Shown piece by piece: positions 38,087 to 46,237 of a stretch of DNA of 64,000 nt (positions within the stretch are counted from its first letter, which is position 1; the number at the start of each line of letters is the position of its first letter). Origin of the DNA: Polyangium jinanense. GTDB lineage: Bacteria > Myxococcota > Polyangia > Polyangiales > Polyangiaceae. The notes below the pieces were generated by a model. That model saw only the letters and a list, made by a program, of their open reading frames with translations. It did no database searches and was not told where the DNA came from. Location of the stretch: positions 124,001-188,000 of the forward strand of contig NZ_JAGTJJ010000013.1 in the NCBI RefSeq assembly GCF_028435365.1, in the 5' to 3' direction. The translations under genes were made by a program, and so were the position numbers.

Positions 38087-38866
38087 TCACGCACGGAGGA
38101 GCGTCTCGACGTCCTCGTTGACCGGGGCGATGCCGTTGATGAAGTTCTTCACCCGCGGATCCGTCGACCGCTGGAAGTCCTCAACCCGGCCGGACAGGAT
38201 GATCTCGCCCGCCTGCACCATGGCCATGCGGTCGGAAATCGTGAACGCGCTCTTCATGTCGTGCGTCACCACGATGCTCGTCACGTCCAGCGCCTTCTTG
38301 AGCCCACGAATCAGGTGGTTGATGCGCTCGGTGTTGATCGGGTCGAGGCCGGTCGTCGGTTCGTCGTAGAGCAAAACCTCGGGCTGGACCGCGATCGCCC
38401 GCGCGAGCCCGACGCGCTTCTTCATGCCGCCCGAGAGATCCGAGGGCCGCATCGCCTCGATACCCGGCAAACCCACGAGCGAGAGCGCCCAGTCGACACG
38501 CTCGGCGATCTGCGACTCGGTCATCTCGTCGCGATAGTGCTCGTGCAGCCCGTACGCGACGTTTTCGCCCACGGAGATCGAGTCGAAGAGCGCCGCGCCC
38601 TGGAAGAGCATCGCGATCCGACGACGAATGAGGCGCGCCTTCGCCTCTTTCATCTGCGTGATGTCCTCGCCGTGGAACGTGATCGACCCGCCGTCGGCTT
38701 CGAGCAGGCGGATCAAGAGCTTCAGCATCACGCTCTTGCCCACGCCCGATCCGCCGATGACGGTGAGCGTCTCGCCCGGGAAAACCTCGAGGTTCAGGCC
38801 ACGATAGATGACCTTCGGGCCGAACGCCTTGCGTACGTCGCGGAACCGGATGATCGGCTCGCTCAC
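38087..38866 (-). CDS. mlaF: ABC transporter ATPase, MlaF-type
   Basis: A 259-residue ABC ATPase. Motifs: Walker A TVIGGSGVGKSVMLKLLIRL, Q-loop MLFQGAALFDSISVGENVAYGL, signature PSDLSGGMKKRVGLARAIAVQP, Walker B LLYDEPTTGLDPI and switch VVTHDMKSAF. FDSISVGENVAYGL and GLDP-INTERI are characteristic of MlaF/Ttg2A proteins that power MCE transport. The start is taken as GTG 38866: AGGAGG overlapping the recJ stop lies 7 nt before it, whereas ATG 38872 is only 1 nt from that site. Gene order recJ-mlaF-mlaD with minimal gaps suggests one transcript. Confidence 0.88.
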   Translation of the reverse strand: MSEPIIRFRDVRKAFGPKVIYRGLNLEVFPGETLTVIGGSGVGKSVMLKLLIRLLEADGGSITFHGEDITQMKEAKARLIRRRIAMLFQGAALFDSISVGENVAYGLHEHYRDEMTESQIAERVDWALSLVGLPGIEAMRPSDLSGGMKKRVGLARAIAVQPEVLLYDEPTTGLDPINTERINHLIRGLKKALDVTSIVVTHDMKSAFTISDRMAMVQAGEIILSGRVEDFQRSTDPRVKNFINGIAPVNEDVETLLRA

Positions 38867-38877
38867 GGTCATCCCTC

Positions 38878-40692
38878 CTAGCTCGCTCGCTCCACGCGAT
38901 CGATGCGAATCTCGACCGCGCTGCCGCCCCGGAACGTGTCGCGCCGGAGCCGGCCCACGATGTCCACACGCCCGCCCGCGAGGCCCTGCGAAAGGCTCCC
39001 GAGCTCGTACCCGAAGGCGCCGATCACGTGCCGCTTGAGCGCGATCTCGAGCTTCAAGTGGCCCTTGATGATGCGCGAGACGCGCACCGGCGCCCCACGC
39101 ACGAGCACACGCGGCGCGCGGTTGCCCTGCCCGCAAGGCTCGAGCCGCTCGAGATCACGCGCCACCACGGCCGGCTCGTCCCGATCGTCGAGGCGAACGT
39201 CCGCCTCGCCTTCGAGCGACCCGAAGTTCACCGCGCCAAGCGCGATCGCCGCGTCGCACCAGAGCGCGCGCAGCGCCTCGACCCGATCCGCCCGCACTTC
39301 GACGCCCGCCGCGGCCTGATGCCCGCCGAACCCGACGAGCCCAGCGCGCGAGAGCACGAGCGCGTCGTGCAGCGGAAACCCCATCGGCCCGCGCACCGAT
39401 CCGCGGCCCGATCCACCGTCGAGCGCCACGACAATCGTGGGCTTGCCGTACTTCGACGCCACACGGCCCGCCACGATCCCCACGATCCCTGGATGCCACC
39501 CCTCGCGCGCGAGCACGATGGCCGGCTCCTTCGCCCACCCGTTCGCCTCGATCTCGCGCAGGGCCTGCCCGATCATCTCCTCCTGGATCGCGCGCCGCTG
39601 CGCCGTGAGCTGCTCGATCGTCGCCGCGATCCCAGCCGCGCGCATGCTGTCCCGTTCGAGCAGAAGCGCGAGCGAGAGGTCCGGATCTTGGAGCCGGCCC
39701 GGCGCGTTGAGGCGCGGCGCGATGCGGAACGCGATGTCGTCAGCGCTCACGCCATGCCCGAGATCCAGCCGCGCGAGCTCGGCCAGAGCCCGGAGGCCCG
39801 GACGCGTGCCTTGGCTGAGCACCGCGAGTCCCGCCCGCACGAGCGCGCGGTTGTCGCCGACGAGCGGCGCGACATCGGCCACGGTCCCGATCGCCACGAG
39901 ATCGAGCCACTGCCGCATGTCGAGGTTCGCGCCGAGCGCCCGACGCACCGCCGCGCCGAGCGAGAGCGCGAGCCCGCACGACGCGAGCCCCTTGAACGGA
40001 AAGCCGCACTCGGGCCGATGCGGATTCAAGAACGCAATCGCGGGCAAGGGCTCCGCGGGCACGAGGTGATGATCGATCACGAGCGTCTCGATGCCGTGGC
40101 GTTGCGCCGTCGCGAGCCGCTCGTGATCACTCGATCCGCAGTCGCACGTGACGAGCAGCGTCGCGCCCGTCTTCCGCACGCGCTCGAGCGCTTTCGCGTT
40201 GAAGCCGTAGCTGCCGTCCTTGCGCGTCGCGAGCAGCGGCACGACATCGCCGCCGAGCGCGCGCAGCACCTCGGTCACGATCGCGCACGACGTGATCCCA
40301 TCGCAGTCGTAATCACCGAACACCGCGACCTTTTCGCGCGCGCGGATCGCCCGCGCGAGGCGGTCGGCGCTGAGCTCGCGATCGGCCATCGCGTCGGGCG
40401 GCGTGAGGTGGGCGAGGCGCGGATCGAGGAAGAGGCGCGTCTCGGCGTCGGCGCGGCGACCGGCGCGGAACAAGGCGTCGGCGACCGTGATCGAGAGCCC
40501 GAGCGCCCGCGAAAGCTCCAGCGCCTCGACGGACGCCGCGCCCGGATCACGGATCGCGCCCTCGCGCCCCGGGTTCGCTGTGGTGGACGGAAGGAGAAGG
40601 CTCCGAGCCTCGGGATCCGTCGCCTGTACCCACGCGGCCTCGCTCAACATCCGTGGGGCCCACGCGTAGCGCAGCCCTCGTCCGGAGTCCAT
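38878..40692 (-). CDS. recJ: Single-stranded-DNA exonuclease RecJ
   Basis: RecJ degrades 5' single-stranded ends in recombination and mismatch repair. The 604-residue protein has the DHH-family motifs: VAVFGDYDCDGITSCAIVTE (motif I), LLVTCDCGSSDHE (motif II), LVIDHHLVPAEPLP (DHH, motif III) and GTVADVAPLVGDNR (motif IV), then the DHHA1 region with GWHPGIVGIVAGRVASKYGKP and VGFGGHQAAAGVEV, and a C-terminal OB fold. Length is slightly above the 577 residues of E. coli RecJ because of about 40 extra N-terminal residues. ATG 40692 is used; ATG at 40650 is possible. It begins 106 nt after the secF stop, beyond a terminator, so it likely has its own promoter. Confidence 0.93.
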   Translation of the reverse strand: MDSGRGLRYAWAPRMLSEAAWVQATDPEARSLLLPSTTANPGREGAIRDPGAASVEALELSRALGLSITVADALFRAGRRADAETRLFLDPRLAHLTPPDAMADRELSADRLARAIRAREKVAVFGDYDCDGITSCAIVTEVLRALGGDVVPLLATRKDGSYGFNAKALERVRKTGATLLVTCDCGSSDHERLATAQRHGIETLVIDHHLVPAEPLPAIAFLNPHRPECGFPFKGLASCGLALSLGAAVRRALGANLDMRQWLDLVAIGTVADVAPLVGDNRALVRAGLAVLSQGTRPGLRALAELARLDLGHGVSADDIAFRIAPRLNAPGRLQDPDLSLALLLERDSMRAAGIAATIEQLTAQRRAIQEEMIGQALREIEANGWAKEPAIVLAREGWHPGIVGIVAGRVASKYGKPTIVVALDGGSGRGSVRGPMGFPLHDALVLSRAGLVGFGGHQAAAGVEVRADRVEALRALWCDAAIALGAVNFGSLEGEADVRLDDRDEPAVVARDLERLEPCGQGNRAPRVLVRGAPVRVSRIIKGHLKLEIALKRHVIGAFGYELGSLSQGLAGGRVDIVGRLRRDTFRGGSAVEIRIDRVERAS

Positions 40693-40742
40693 GCCGGTCG
40701 GAAAACCTTCCTTTTTGGCGCGTTGGTTCCTGGAAAAACGAA

Positions 40743-40773
40743 ACGCCCCGCGGTGGTGCGCACCGCGGGGCGT
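40743..40773 (-). terminator. Intrinsic terminator after secF
   Basis: A 13-bp perfect stem (ACGCCCCGCGGTG, 40743-40755, with its complement at 40761-40773) encloses a 5-nt loop. Read on the - strand it is followed by TTCGTTTTT, a proper U-tract. It ends the yajC-secD-secF transcript 26 nt after the secF stop. Confidence 0.85.
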
Positions 40774-40798
40774 CGTGGGCTCTGGGGAGGAGCGAGGT

Positions 40799-42055
40799 TT
40801 AGACCACCGCGTCGGCGCGCTTGACGGCCTTCGTGCGGGTGATCTTCTTCTGCGTCGTCGCCTGGCCGCCGAAGAACTTGCTGTCGATCCACTCGGTGAA
40901 CGGCGCGGCCACGTAGATCGACGAGTACGTGCCGACGAGGATGCCGACGAGCAGGGCGAAGGCGAAGTCCTTGATGACGCCCGTGCCCCACACGAGGAAG
41001 CACACCATCGAGAGCGCCGTCACGCCGGACGTGATGATCGTGCGTCCGAGCATCTCGGAGATCGACAGGTTGATGATCGACGAGAACGACATGTTCCGGT
41101 GCTTCGTCAGGTTCTCGCGGATACGGTCGTACACGACGACCGTGTCCGTGATCGAGTAACCGACGATCGTGAGCATCGCGGCGACCGTGGAGAGCGTGAT
41201 CTCGCGGTGCGTGATGATCATGGCCCCGAGCGCGATGCCGACGTCGTGGACGAGGGCGAGGATGCCGCCGGGCGCGAACCGGAGATCGAACCGGAACGCG
41301 ATGTAGGCCATGATGAACACGATCGCGATCGCGATGCTGCGGATGGCCGCGTCGCGGAGCTGCGCGCCCGCCTTCGGGCCGATCCACTCGACGCGCAGCG
41401 CGCGCTCGGGCACGCGGTCGGCGCCGAGCTTGCTGCGCAGGCCGTCGAGGAGCTGATCGCCGCGCGACTTGAGCTGCGCCTCGACCTTGTGGTCACGCGT
41501 GCTCACGACGACGGGGTTGTTCTCGCCCGCGCGGAGCTCCACGCCGGGGATGCCCGTGAGCTGTGCCCGTACGGCCGCGAGGTCGGGCTCGACCTCGTAC
41601 CGCATCGTGACCTTGTCGCCGCCGGGGCTGAACTTGATCTCGCTGGCGCGCGCGTTCGCGGGGCAGCGCGCCTCGTAGTCCGCGCTCGGCGCCGTGCCCT
41701 CGGGCAGCACGCAGAGCTTCTGGCGGATCGCCTCTTTTTGCTCCTCGCCGAGGGCGCTGACCTCTTGCACGCGGATCAGGTAGCGGTGCGTATCCTCGGC
41801 GCCGCTGTCCTTCACGCGGATGACGTCCGGCGCCTCGAAGCCGAGCGACTCGACGGCCGCGCGGATGTCGCCCGCCTCCGTCGACTTGAGGAAGGCGACC
41901 TCGAGCTCCGTGCCGCCCTTGAAGTCGGTGCCGAGGTGGGGTCCCGGCTTGAAGAACGAGACGATCGAGCCGAGCAGGAGCAGCGCGCTGAGGCCGATGA
42001 ACAGCCAGCGCTTGCCCATGAAGTCGAACTGTCTCCCAGGCTTGATGAATTCCAT
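40799..42055 (-). CDS. secF: Protein-export membrane protein SecF
   Basis: SecF with SecD pulls proteins across the membrane after SecYEG, using the proton gradient. The 418-residue protein starts MEFIKPGRQFDFMGKRWLFI, typical of SecF. GTDFKGGTELEVAF is the conserved periplasmic start, and five C-terminal membrane spans include IAIVFIMAYIAFRFDLRFAPGGILALVHD, the helix-4 block TIVGYSITDTVVVYDRIREN and NLSISEMLGRTIITSG. The periplasmic domain is longer than in E. coli (323 residues in total). AAGG about 9 nt upstream of ATG 42055 supports the start, 11 nt after the secD stop. Confidence 0.95.
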   Translation of the reverse strand: MEFIKPGRQFDFMGKRWLFIGLSALLLLGSIVSFFKPGPHLGTDFKGGTELEVAFLKSTEAGDIRAAVESLGFEAPDVIRVKDSGAEDTHRYLIRVQEVSALGEEQKEAIRQKLCVLPEGTAPSADYEARCPANARASEIKFSPGGDKVTMRYEVEPDLAAVRAQLTGIPGVELRAGENNPVVVSTRDHKVEAQLKSRGDQLLDGLRSKLGADRVPERALRVEWIGPKAGAQLRDAAIRSIAIAIVFIMAYIAFRFDLRFAPGGILALVHDVGIALGAMIITHREITLSTVAAMLTIVGYSITDTVVVYDRIRENLTKHRNMSFSSIINLSISEMLGRTIITSGVTALSMVCFLVWGTGVIKDFAFALLVGILVGTYSSIYVAAPFTEWIDSKFFGGQATTQKKITRTKAVKRADAVV

Positions 42056-42066
42056 GTGCTGCGCCT

Positions 42067-44214
42067 TCAGCCGAGGTGGAGCTTCTTGACCTTGCGAGCC
42101 CGCACGGCCCAATCGAACATGAGCCGCGTGCAGACGACGCCGGTGAACAGGCTGACCGCGATGCCCACGATGAGCGTCACGGCGAAGCCCTTGATGGGAC
42201 CCGAACCGTACTGCGCGAGGATGAGGCCCGAGATCAGCGTGGTCACGTGCCCGTCGAGGATGGCGCTGAAGGCCTTGTCGTAGCCCACGTCCACCGCCGC
42301 CCGCGGGCTCTTGCCTTGCCGCAGCTCCTCGCGGATGCGTTCGTTGATGAGCACGTTCGCGTCGACCGCGATGCCGACGGTGAGCACGAGGCCCGCGATT
42401 CCGGGCAGCGTCATCGACGCGCCGAACATCGCGAGGATCGCCACCTGGAGCACCATGTTGAAGAGCACGGCGATGTTCGCGATCGCGCCTGCGCGGCTGT
42501 AATAGACCTGCATGAACAGGAGCACGAGGATGACGCCGGCGAGGCCGCCCTTCGCGCCCTGCACGATCGCGTCCTGACCGAGCGACGGACCGATGCGCTG
42601 CTCGTTCGAGGGCGAGATCGGCGCGGGCAGCGCGCCCGAGCGCAGCACGAGTTCGAGCTTGCGCGCGTCCGTGATCTGCTGATCCACGTTCGCCGAGCCC
42701 ATCGTGATCGTTGCGACCCCGCCCGGGATCTTCGTCTGGATGACGGGCGCGCTCTCGACCTTCTCGTCGAGGATGATCGCGAAGCGGCGCTTGATGTTCT
42801 TCGCGGTGATGTCCTCGAAGCGATCGCCGCCGACGCTCGTCATCTTCATCTGCACGAGCCAGCCGCCAAGACCTCGATCACTCGGGTCCGGCATCGCTTG
42901 CGCGTCGCTCACCATGTCGCCGGTGATCTCGGCCTTGCTGAAGAGGTAGTAGGTCCGCCAGCCGACGTCCTCGACCGTGCCCTTCTCCTCGTCGTAGGAC
43001 TGGTACTTGCCGAACCCGATCTCGTGATCGTCCGGCACCGACAACGTCGAGGTCCACTCGCGCAGCCGCGCGAGCGCCTGCCGCATGTCCTCGCCCTCCA
43101 TGTGCTCGAGGACCGCGTAGGTGTTGACCTTCTGCTTGCCAGGGCCGACCGAGACCTGCTCCTGCTGGAAGCGCAGGCCCTTCACTTCCTTGTTCTTCGG
43201 GTTGCGAACCTCGGTCTCGAAGAAGTTCACCTCGTCGTCGAGCAGCTTGAACTCGAGGCGCGCCGTCTGGCTGACGATCTCGCGGATCTCGGCGAACGTC
43301 TGGTCGTTGTCGCCCGGGATCTCGATGATGATGTCCTCGTCGCGCGTGGTGACGCCGGCCTCCTTGAGGCCCATGCTGTCGACGCGGCGGAGCACCGTCT
43401 CCTTCGCCTGCGCCACGGCCTTTTCGCGGATCTGGCTCTCGATCTCGCCCTTGATCCGCAGCGTGACCCGCTTCCGATCCGACGAGAACTGACGCTGCAT
43501 CTCCTGGAACGGACGCATGAACTCGTCGTTCACCTTGTCCGCGTCCGCCGCGTTCTCGAAGTTGATGAAGAGCGTGCCCGCGTGCTCGCGCGACTTCTCG
43601 ACGCGAACCTTGCCGATGAGCTTCTTCAGATCGTCGACCGACGCCTGCTGCTCCGCCCCGACGATCCCGTAGGAGCGCGCGAGCGCCTGGCGAACCTCGT
43701 CGTAGTACCGGTCGCGCTTGTCCTTGATCGCCTCGTCGACGTCGACCGTGTAGACGAGCCTGAGGCCGCCCTTCAGATCGAGGCCGCGCACGAGGCGGAA
43801 CTCGATGTTCGAAAGCAGCCACTCGCGCACGCCACGGTTGCCCACGCGCGCGTCCTCTTCGACCTTCGCGCGCTCCTCGGGCCCGAGGCCCGATCGATCG
43901 ATGCGGCCGTATCGCTCGTCCGCGTACGTCGGGTAGATGCTGAGCCACGATCCGAGCGCGAGGAACAGGACGAACCCGCTCTTGATGCGCCAGGAGAGAT
44001 CGATGGTGGGCAGCGCGCAGAAGAACGCCCACGGGACGCTGAGCCCGAAGGTCGCGGTCGCCCAGAACACGTGGTAGTGCGCGGCGATCGCGGCGCAGAA
44101 CGAGGCGATCGCCGACATGACGAAGACGCCGCGCTTCGACCTCTGCCACGCGCCGAGCGCGATGGACAGCGCGCCGAGGCCAGCGAATGCGTACTGGAGG
44201 ATGTTGTAGATCAT
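42067..44214 (-). CDS. secD: Protein-export membrane protein SecD with extended N-terminus
   Basis: A 715-residue SecD. The N-terminal 100 residues contain several hydrophobic segments (LQYAFAGLGALSIALGAW; FVMSAIASFCAAIAAHYHVFW; SGFVLFLALGSWLSIYP), where E. coli SecD has a single span. The conserved parts follow: FRLVRGLDLKGGLRLVYTVD, then P1 domain, VDSMGLKEAGVTTRDEDIIIEIPG, and the C-terminal transmembrane block with LTVGIAVDANVLINERIREELRQGKSPRAAVDVGYDKAFSAILDGH. No strong Shine-Dalgarno is seen before ATG 44214. It lies 55 nt after yajC and 11 nt before secF. Confidence 0.93.
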   Translation of the reverse strand: MIYNILQYAFAGLGALSIALGAWQRSKRGVFVMSAIASFCAAIAAHYHVFWATATFGLSVPWAFFCALPTIDLSWRIKSGFVLFLALGSWLSIYPTYADERYGRIDRSGLGPEERAKVEEDARVGNRGVREWLLSNIEFRLVRGLDLKGGLRLVYTVDVDEAIKDKRDRYYDEVRQALARSYGIVGAEQQASVDDLKKLIGKVRVEKSREHAGTLFINFENAADADKVNDEFMRPFQEMQRQFSSDRKRVTLRIKGEIESQIREKAVAQAKETVLRRVDSMGLKEAGVTTRDEDIIIEIPGDNDQTFAEIREIVSQTARLEFKLLDDEVNFFETEVRNPKNKEVKGLRFQQEQVSVGPGKQKVNTYAVLEHMEGEDMRQALARLREWTSTLSVPDDHEIGFGKYQSYDEEKGTVEDVGWRTYYLFSKAEITGDMVSDAQAMPDPSDRGLGGWLVQMKMTSVGGDRFEDITAKNIKRRFAIILDEKVESAPVIQTKIPGGVATITMGSANVDQQITDARKLELVLRSGALPAPISPSNEQRIGPSLGQDAIVQGAKGGLAGVILVLLFMQVYYSRAGAIANIAVLFNMVLQVAILAMFGASMTLPGIAGLVLTVGIAVDANVLINERIREELRQGKSPRAAVDVGYDKAFSAILDGHVTTLISGLILAQYGSGPIKGFAVTLIVGIAVSLFTGVVCTRLMFDWAVRARKVKKLHLG

Positions 44215-44269
44215 GGGAGGGTCGACTCGGGGGGGCGGTCGCGAGCCCTTCTTAGCCGAAGCGCGCGCG

Positions 44270-44698
44270 CTACGCTTTCTTTTCCTGCGCCTTGTCCTTC
44301 GCCTCGGCGGCGGGCTTCGGCTCGCCGTCCACGCCCTGGATGGCCGCCTTCAGGACCTGCACGTTCACGCCGGGCGCGATCTCCAGCTTGACCGTCCTGT
44401 CCCCGACCTCGATGAGCTTGCCGATGAGCCCCGACTGCGTGACGACCTTGTCGCCCGGCTTCAGGGCCGCCTCGAGCTCCTTCTGCTTCTTCGACTGGTT
44501 CCGCGTCATCAGGAACACGAAGAGAAGCGGCAGCAAGAAGAAGAGGATCGTCATCCCGCCGAACGGCTGCCCGCCGCCGCCTCCGCCCTCGGGCGTCTGC
44601 GTGGGAGCGCCCTGGGAAGGCTGGGCAGGGGCGGGCGCGGGCGGTGCGCCCTGGCCCGGGGAGACGGTGGTCGGCTGAGACAAAAACAGCGTGGTCAC
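44270..44698 (-). CDS. yajC: Preprotein translocase subunit YajC
   Basis: YajC is the small accessory of SecDF. The 142-residue product has a Pro/Gln/Gly-rich N-terminal extension of about 47 residues, a single membrane span (MTILFFLLPLLFVFLMTRNQSKKQKELE), the conserved LKPGDKVVTQSGLIGKLIEVGDRTVKLEI core, and a Lys/Ala-rich tail. E. coli YajC has 110 residues. The start is a GTG at 44698 with GGAGGT 9 nt upstream. It is first in the yajC-secD-secF operon. Confidence 0.92.
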   Translation of the reverse strand: MTTLFLSQPTTVSPGQGAPPAPAPAQPSQGAPTQTPEGGGGGGQPFGGMTILFFLLPLLFVFLMTRNQSKKQKELEAALKPGDKVVTQSGLIGKLIEVGDRTVKLEIAPGVNVQVLKAAIQGVDGEPKPAAEAKDKAQEKKA

Positions 44699-44734
44699 GA
44701 GGCGGTAACCTCCACGGGGACGAAGCTTGGCTCC

Positions 44735-44760
44735 CCGAATGCGAGCCCCCGATCATTCGG
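44735..44760. promoter_or_regulatory. Perfect inverted repeat upstream of yajC
   Basis: CCGAATG (44735-44741) and CATTCGG (44754-44760) are perfect arms with a 12-nt spacer, 37-62 nt before the yajC start. The geometry (7-bp arms, 12-nt spacer, arms ending ATG...CAT) is the same as the dyad in the tRNA-Val(CAC) promoter at 32955-32980, though arm sequences differ. It may be a repressor site in the sec operon promoter. Confidence 0.4.
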
Positions 44761-44892
44761 AAAGCGGCCGTCCATACCCACGATCGAGGTTCCACGCAAG
44801 GAACGGCCGGAGACCCTGGAACAAATGGTCGTCCCCTCCCCGGCCCCCACCTCCCGGCCCCCCTTCCCGAACCCTGCCTTTCGTTTTTTTTC

Positions 44893-44922
44893 TTGACCAG
44901 ACCGAAAAGGCTTGGTACCGAT
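44893..44922 (+). promoter_or_regulatory. Promoter of tRNA-Val(GAC)
   Basis: TTGACC (44893-44898) and TACCGA (44916-44921) are 17 nt apart. The predicted start point lies about 45 nt before the tRNA. A run of T residues just upstream makes the region locally AT-rich. Confidence 0.6.
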
Positions 44923-44973
44923 GCGCCTCCCTCGACGCACCGCACATCGGCGGGGCGGCGGAGGAAGCGGTAC

Positions 44974-45045
<72 letters not shown>

Positions 45046-45514
45046 CAAAGTTTCGATACGAGGACCTTTCTGCAGGTTCCCGCCTCATGGCGGATGCCGC
45101 CTGCCCGTCCTCGTGAGGACCTTTGGGGTCAGTCAGAACGGAACCGCGGCGCACGCCGAGCGAGCGGCTCACGTCGTGCACATGACGTCGGGCGTGCAAA
45201 GGCCGCCCCCGCACGCAGGACGCGTCGCCCCCCCGAACCAAGCGGAGAGCGCCGAGCGCGGCACGAAGTCCCGTGCCGCCGCGCCTCTGCGCCGTCCTCG
45301 TCGCCCTGCCCGCACGGCTGCCCTCCCCACCGGCCTTCCCCGGTGGAGAACGAGCGCCGGGCGTGACTTCGGGCCCGGAGGCAGCTTCCGCCCGTTGATA
45401 ACGCGGACCATCCGGGCGAGATTGTGTAGGCCCTGCACCCGTCATCCCGACGGGCAAGCGCGGCTGACCGTGGATTGCCAGTAGATCACAAGCAAGGAGA
45501 CAGCGAGACCACAC
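45046..45514. other. Long structured leader between tRNA-Val and infC
   Basis: No gene can be supported in this 469-nt stretch. It opens with a nested stem-loop at 45058-45114 (outer arms ACGAGGAC/GTCCTCGT, middle GCAGG/CCTGC at 45072-45076 and 45100-45104, inner CCGCC/GGCGG at 45080-45084 and 45089-45093). GAGGACCTTT is repeated at about 45060 and 45115. A perfect 6-bp hairpin (CCCGTC-ATCCC-GACGGG) lies at 45438-45454, and AAGGAG at 45494-45499 is 15 nt before the infC start. The first stem-loop may end the tRNA transcript; the rest may be an infC leader that controls expression. Confidence 0.5.
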
Positions 45515-46237
45515 ATGAGCATGCGACGCTTCGACCCTCGACAGGCCCAGCGAGGACCGCAGATCCGAATCAATCAGCGAATCCGGGTTCCGGAGATCCG
45601 GGTCATCGGGGAAGAGGGCGAGATGCTCGGCATCATGCCGACCCACGAGGCCCTGCGGCGTGCCCAGGAGCGAGGCCTCGATCTGGTGGAGGTCAATCCC
45701 AAGGCCGATCCGCCCGTCTGCAAGATCCTCGACTTCGGCAAGTACAAGTACGACGAGAAGAAGAAGGCGCGCGAGGCGAAGCGCAAGCAGAGCGTGGTCG
45801 AGATCAAGGAAATCAAGCTCCGCCCGAAGACGGACGATCACGATCTCCAGTTCAAGACGCGCGCCGCGCTGCGCTTCATCGAGGCCGGCCACAAGGTCAA
45901 GTTCACCGTGCGCTTCCGCGGTCGCGAGATCACGCACCCCGAGAAGGCGCAGGAGCAGCTCGACTGGATCGTGCAGCAGTGCGACGAAGTCGCGAACGTC
46001 GAGGTGCGTCCCGTCATGGAGCAGCGCACGATGACGCTGCTCATGGCGCCGAAGCCGGCCGTCATGCAGAAGGTCGCGCAAGCCCGCGCCGCCGCCGAGA
46101 AGGCACGGCAGAAGGCGCTCCAGGAAGGCCGCGCTGCGCCGGCCGTCAACGAGCAAGACGAGGCGCTTCGCAAGCTCGAGGAGCAGCTCGACGAAGAAGA
46201 GGATGATGACGAGGATGACGACGAGGAAGGAAGCTGA
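45515..46237 (+). CDS. infC: Translation initiation factor IF-3 with long acidic tail
   Basis: IF-3 binds the 30S subunit and checks the start codon. Residues 1 to about 180 are a full IF-3: INQRIRVPEIRVIGEEGEMLGIMPTHEALRRAQERGLDLVEVNP, KILDFGKYKYDEKKK, and HDLQFKTRAALRFIEAGHKVKFTVRFRGREI. E. coli IF-3 ends here (180 residues), but this one has 240, with a tail rich in Ala/Arg/Gln, then acidic (EEQLDEEEDDDEDDDEEGS). Myxococcus IF-3 (Dsg) also carries a C-terminal extension that matters for development. The Shine-Dalgarno AAGGAG is 15 nt from ATG 45515, wider than usual. The usual partners rpmI and rplT are not downstream. Confidence 0.93.
   Translation: MSMRRFDPRQAQRGPQIRINQRIRVPEIRVIGEEGEMLGIMPTHEALRRAQERGLDLVEVNPKADPPVCKILDFGKYKYDEKKKAREAKRKQSVVEIKEIKLRPKTDDHDLQFKTRAALRFIEAGHKVKFTVRFRGREITHPEKAQEQLDWIVQQCDEVANVEVRPVMEQRTMTLLMAPKPAVMQKVAQARAAAEKARQKALQEGRAAPAVNEQDEALRKLEEQLDEEEDDDEDDDEEGS

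Noticed and set aside
45169..45438. Possible small - strand gene in the infC leader
   Set aside because: Composition is Arg/Gly-rich, there is no ribosome site or family pattern, and it lies antisense to a likely leader.
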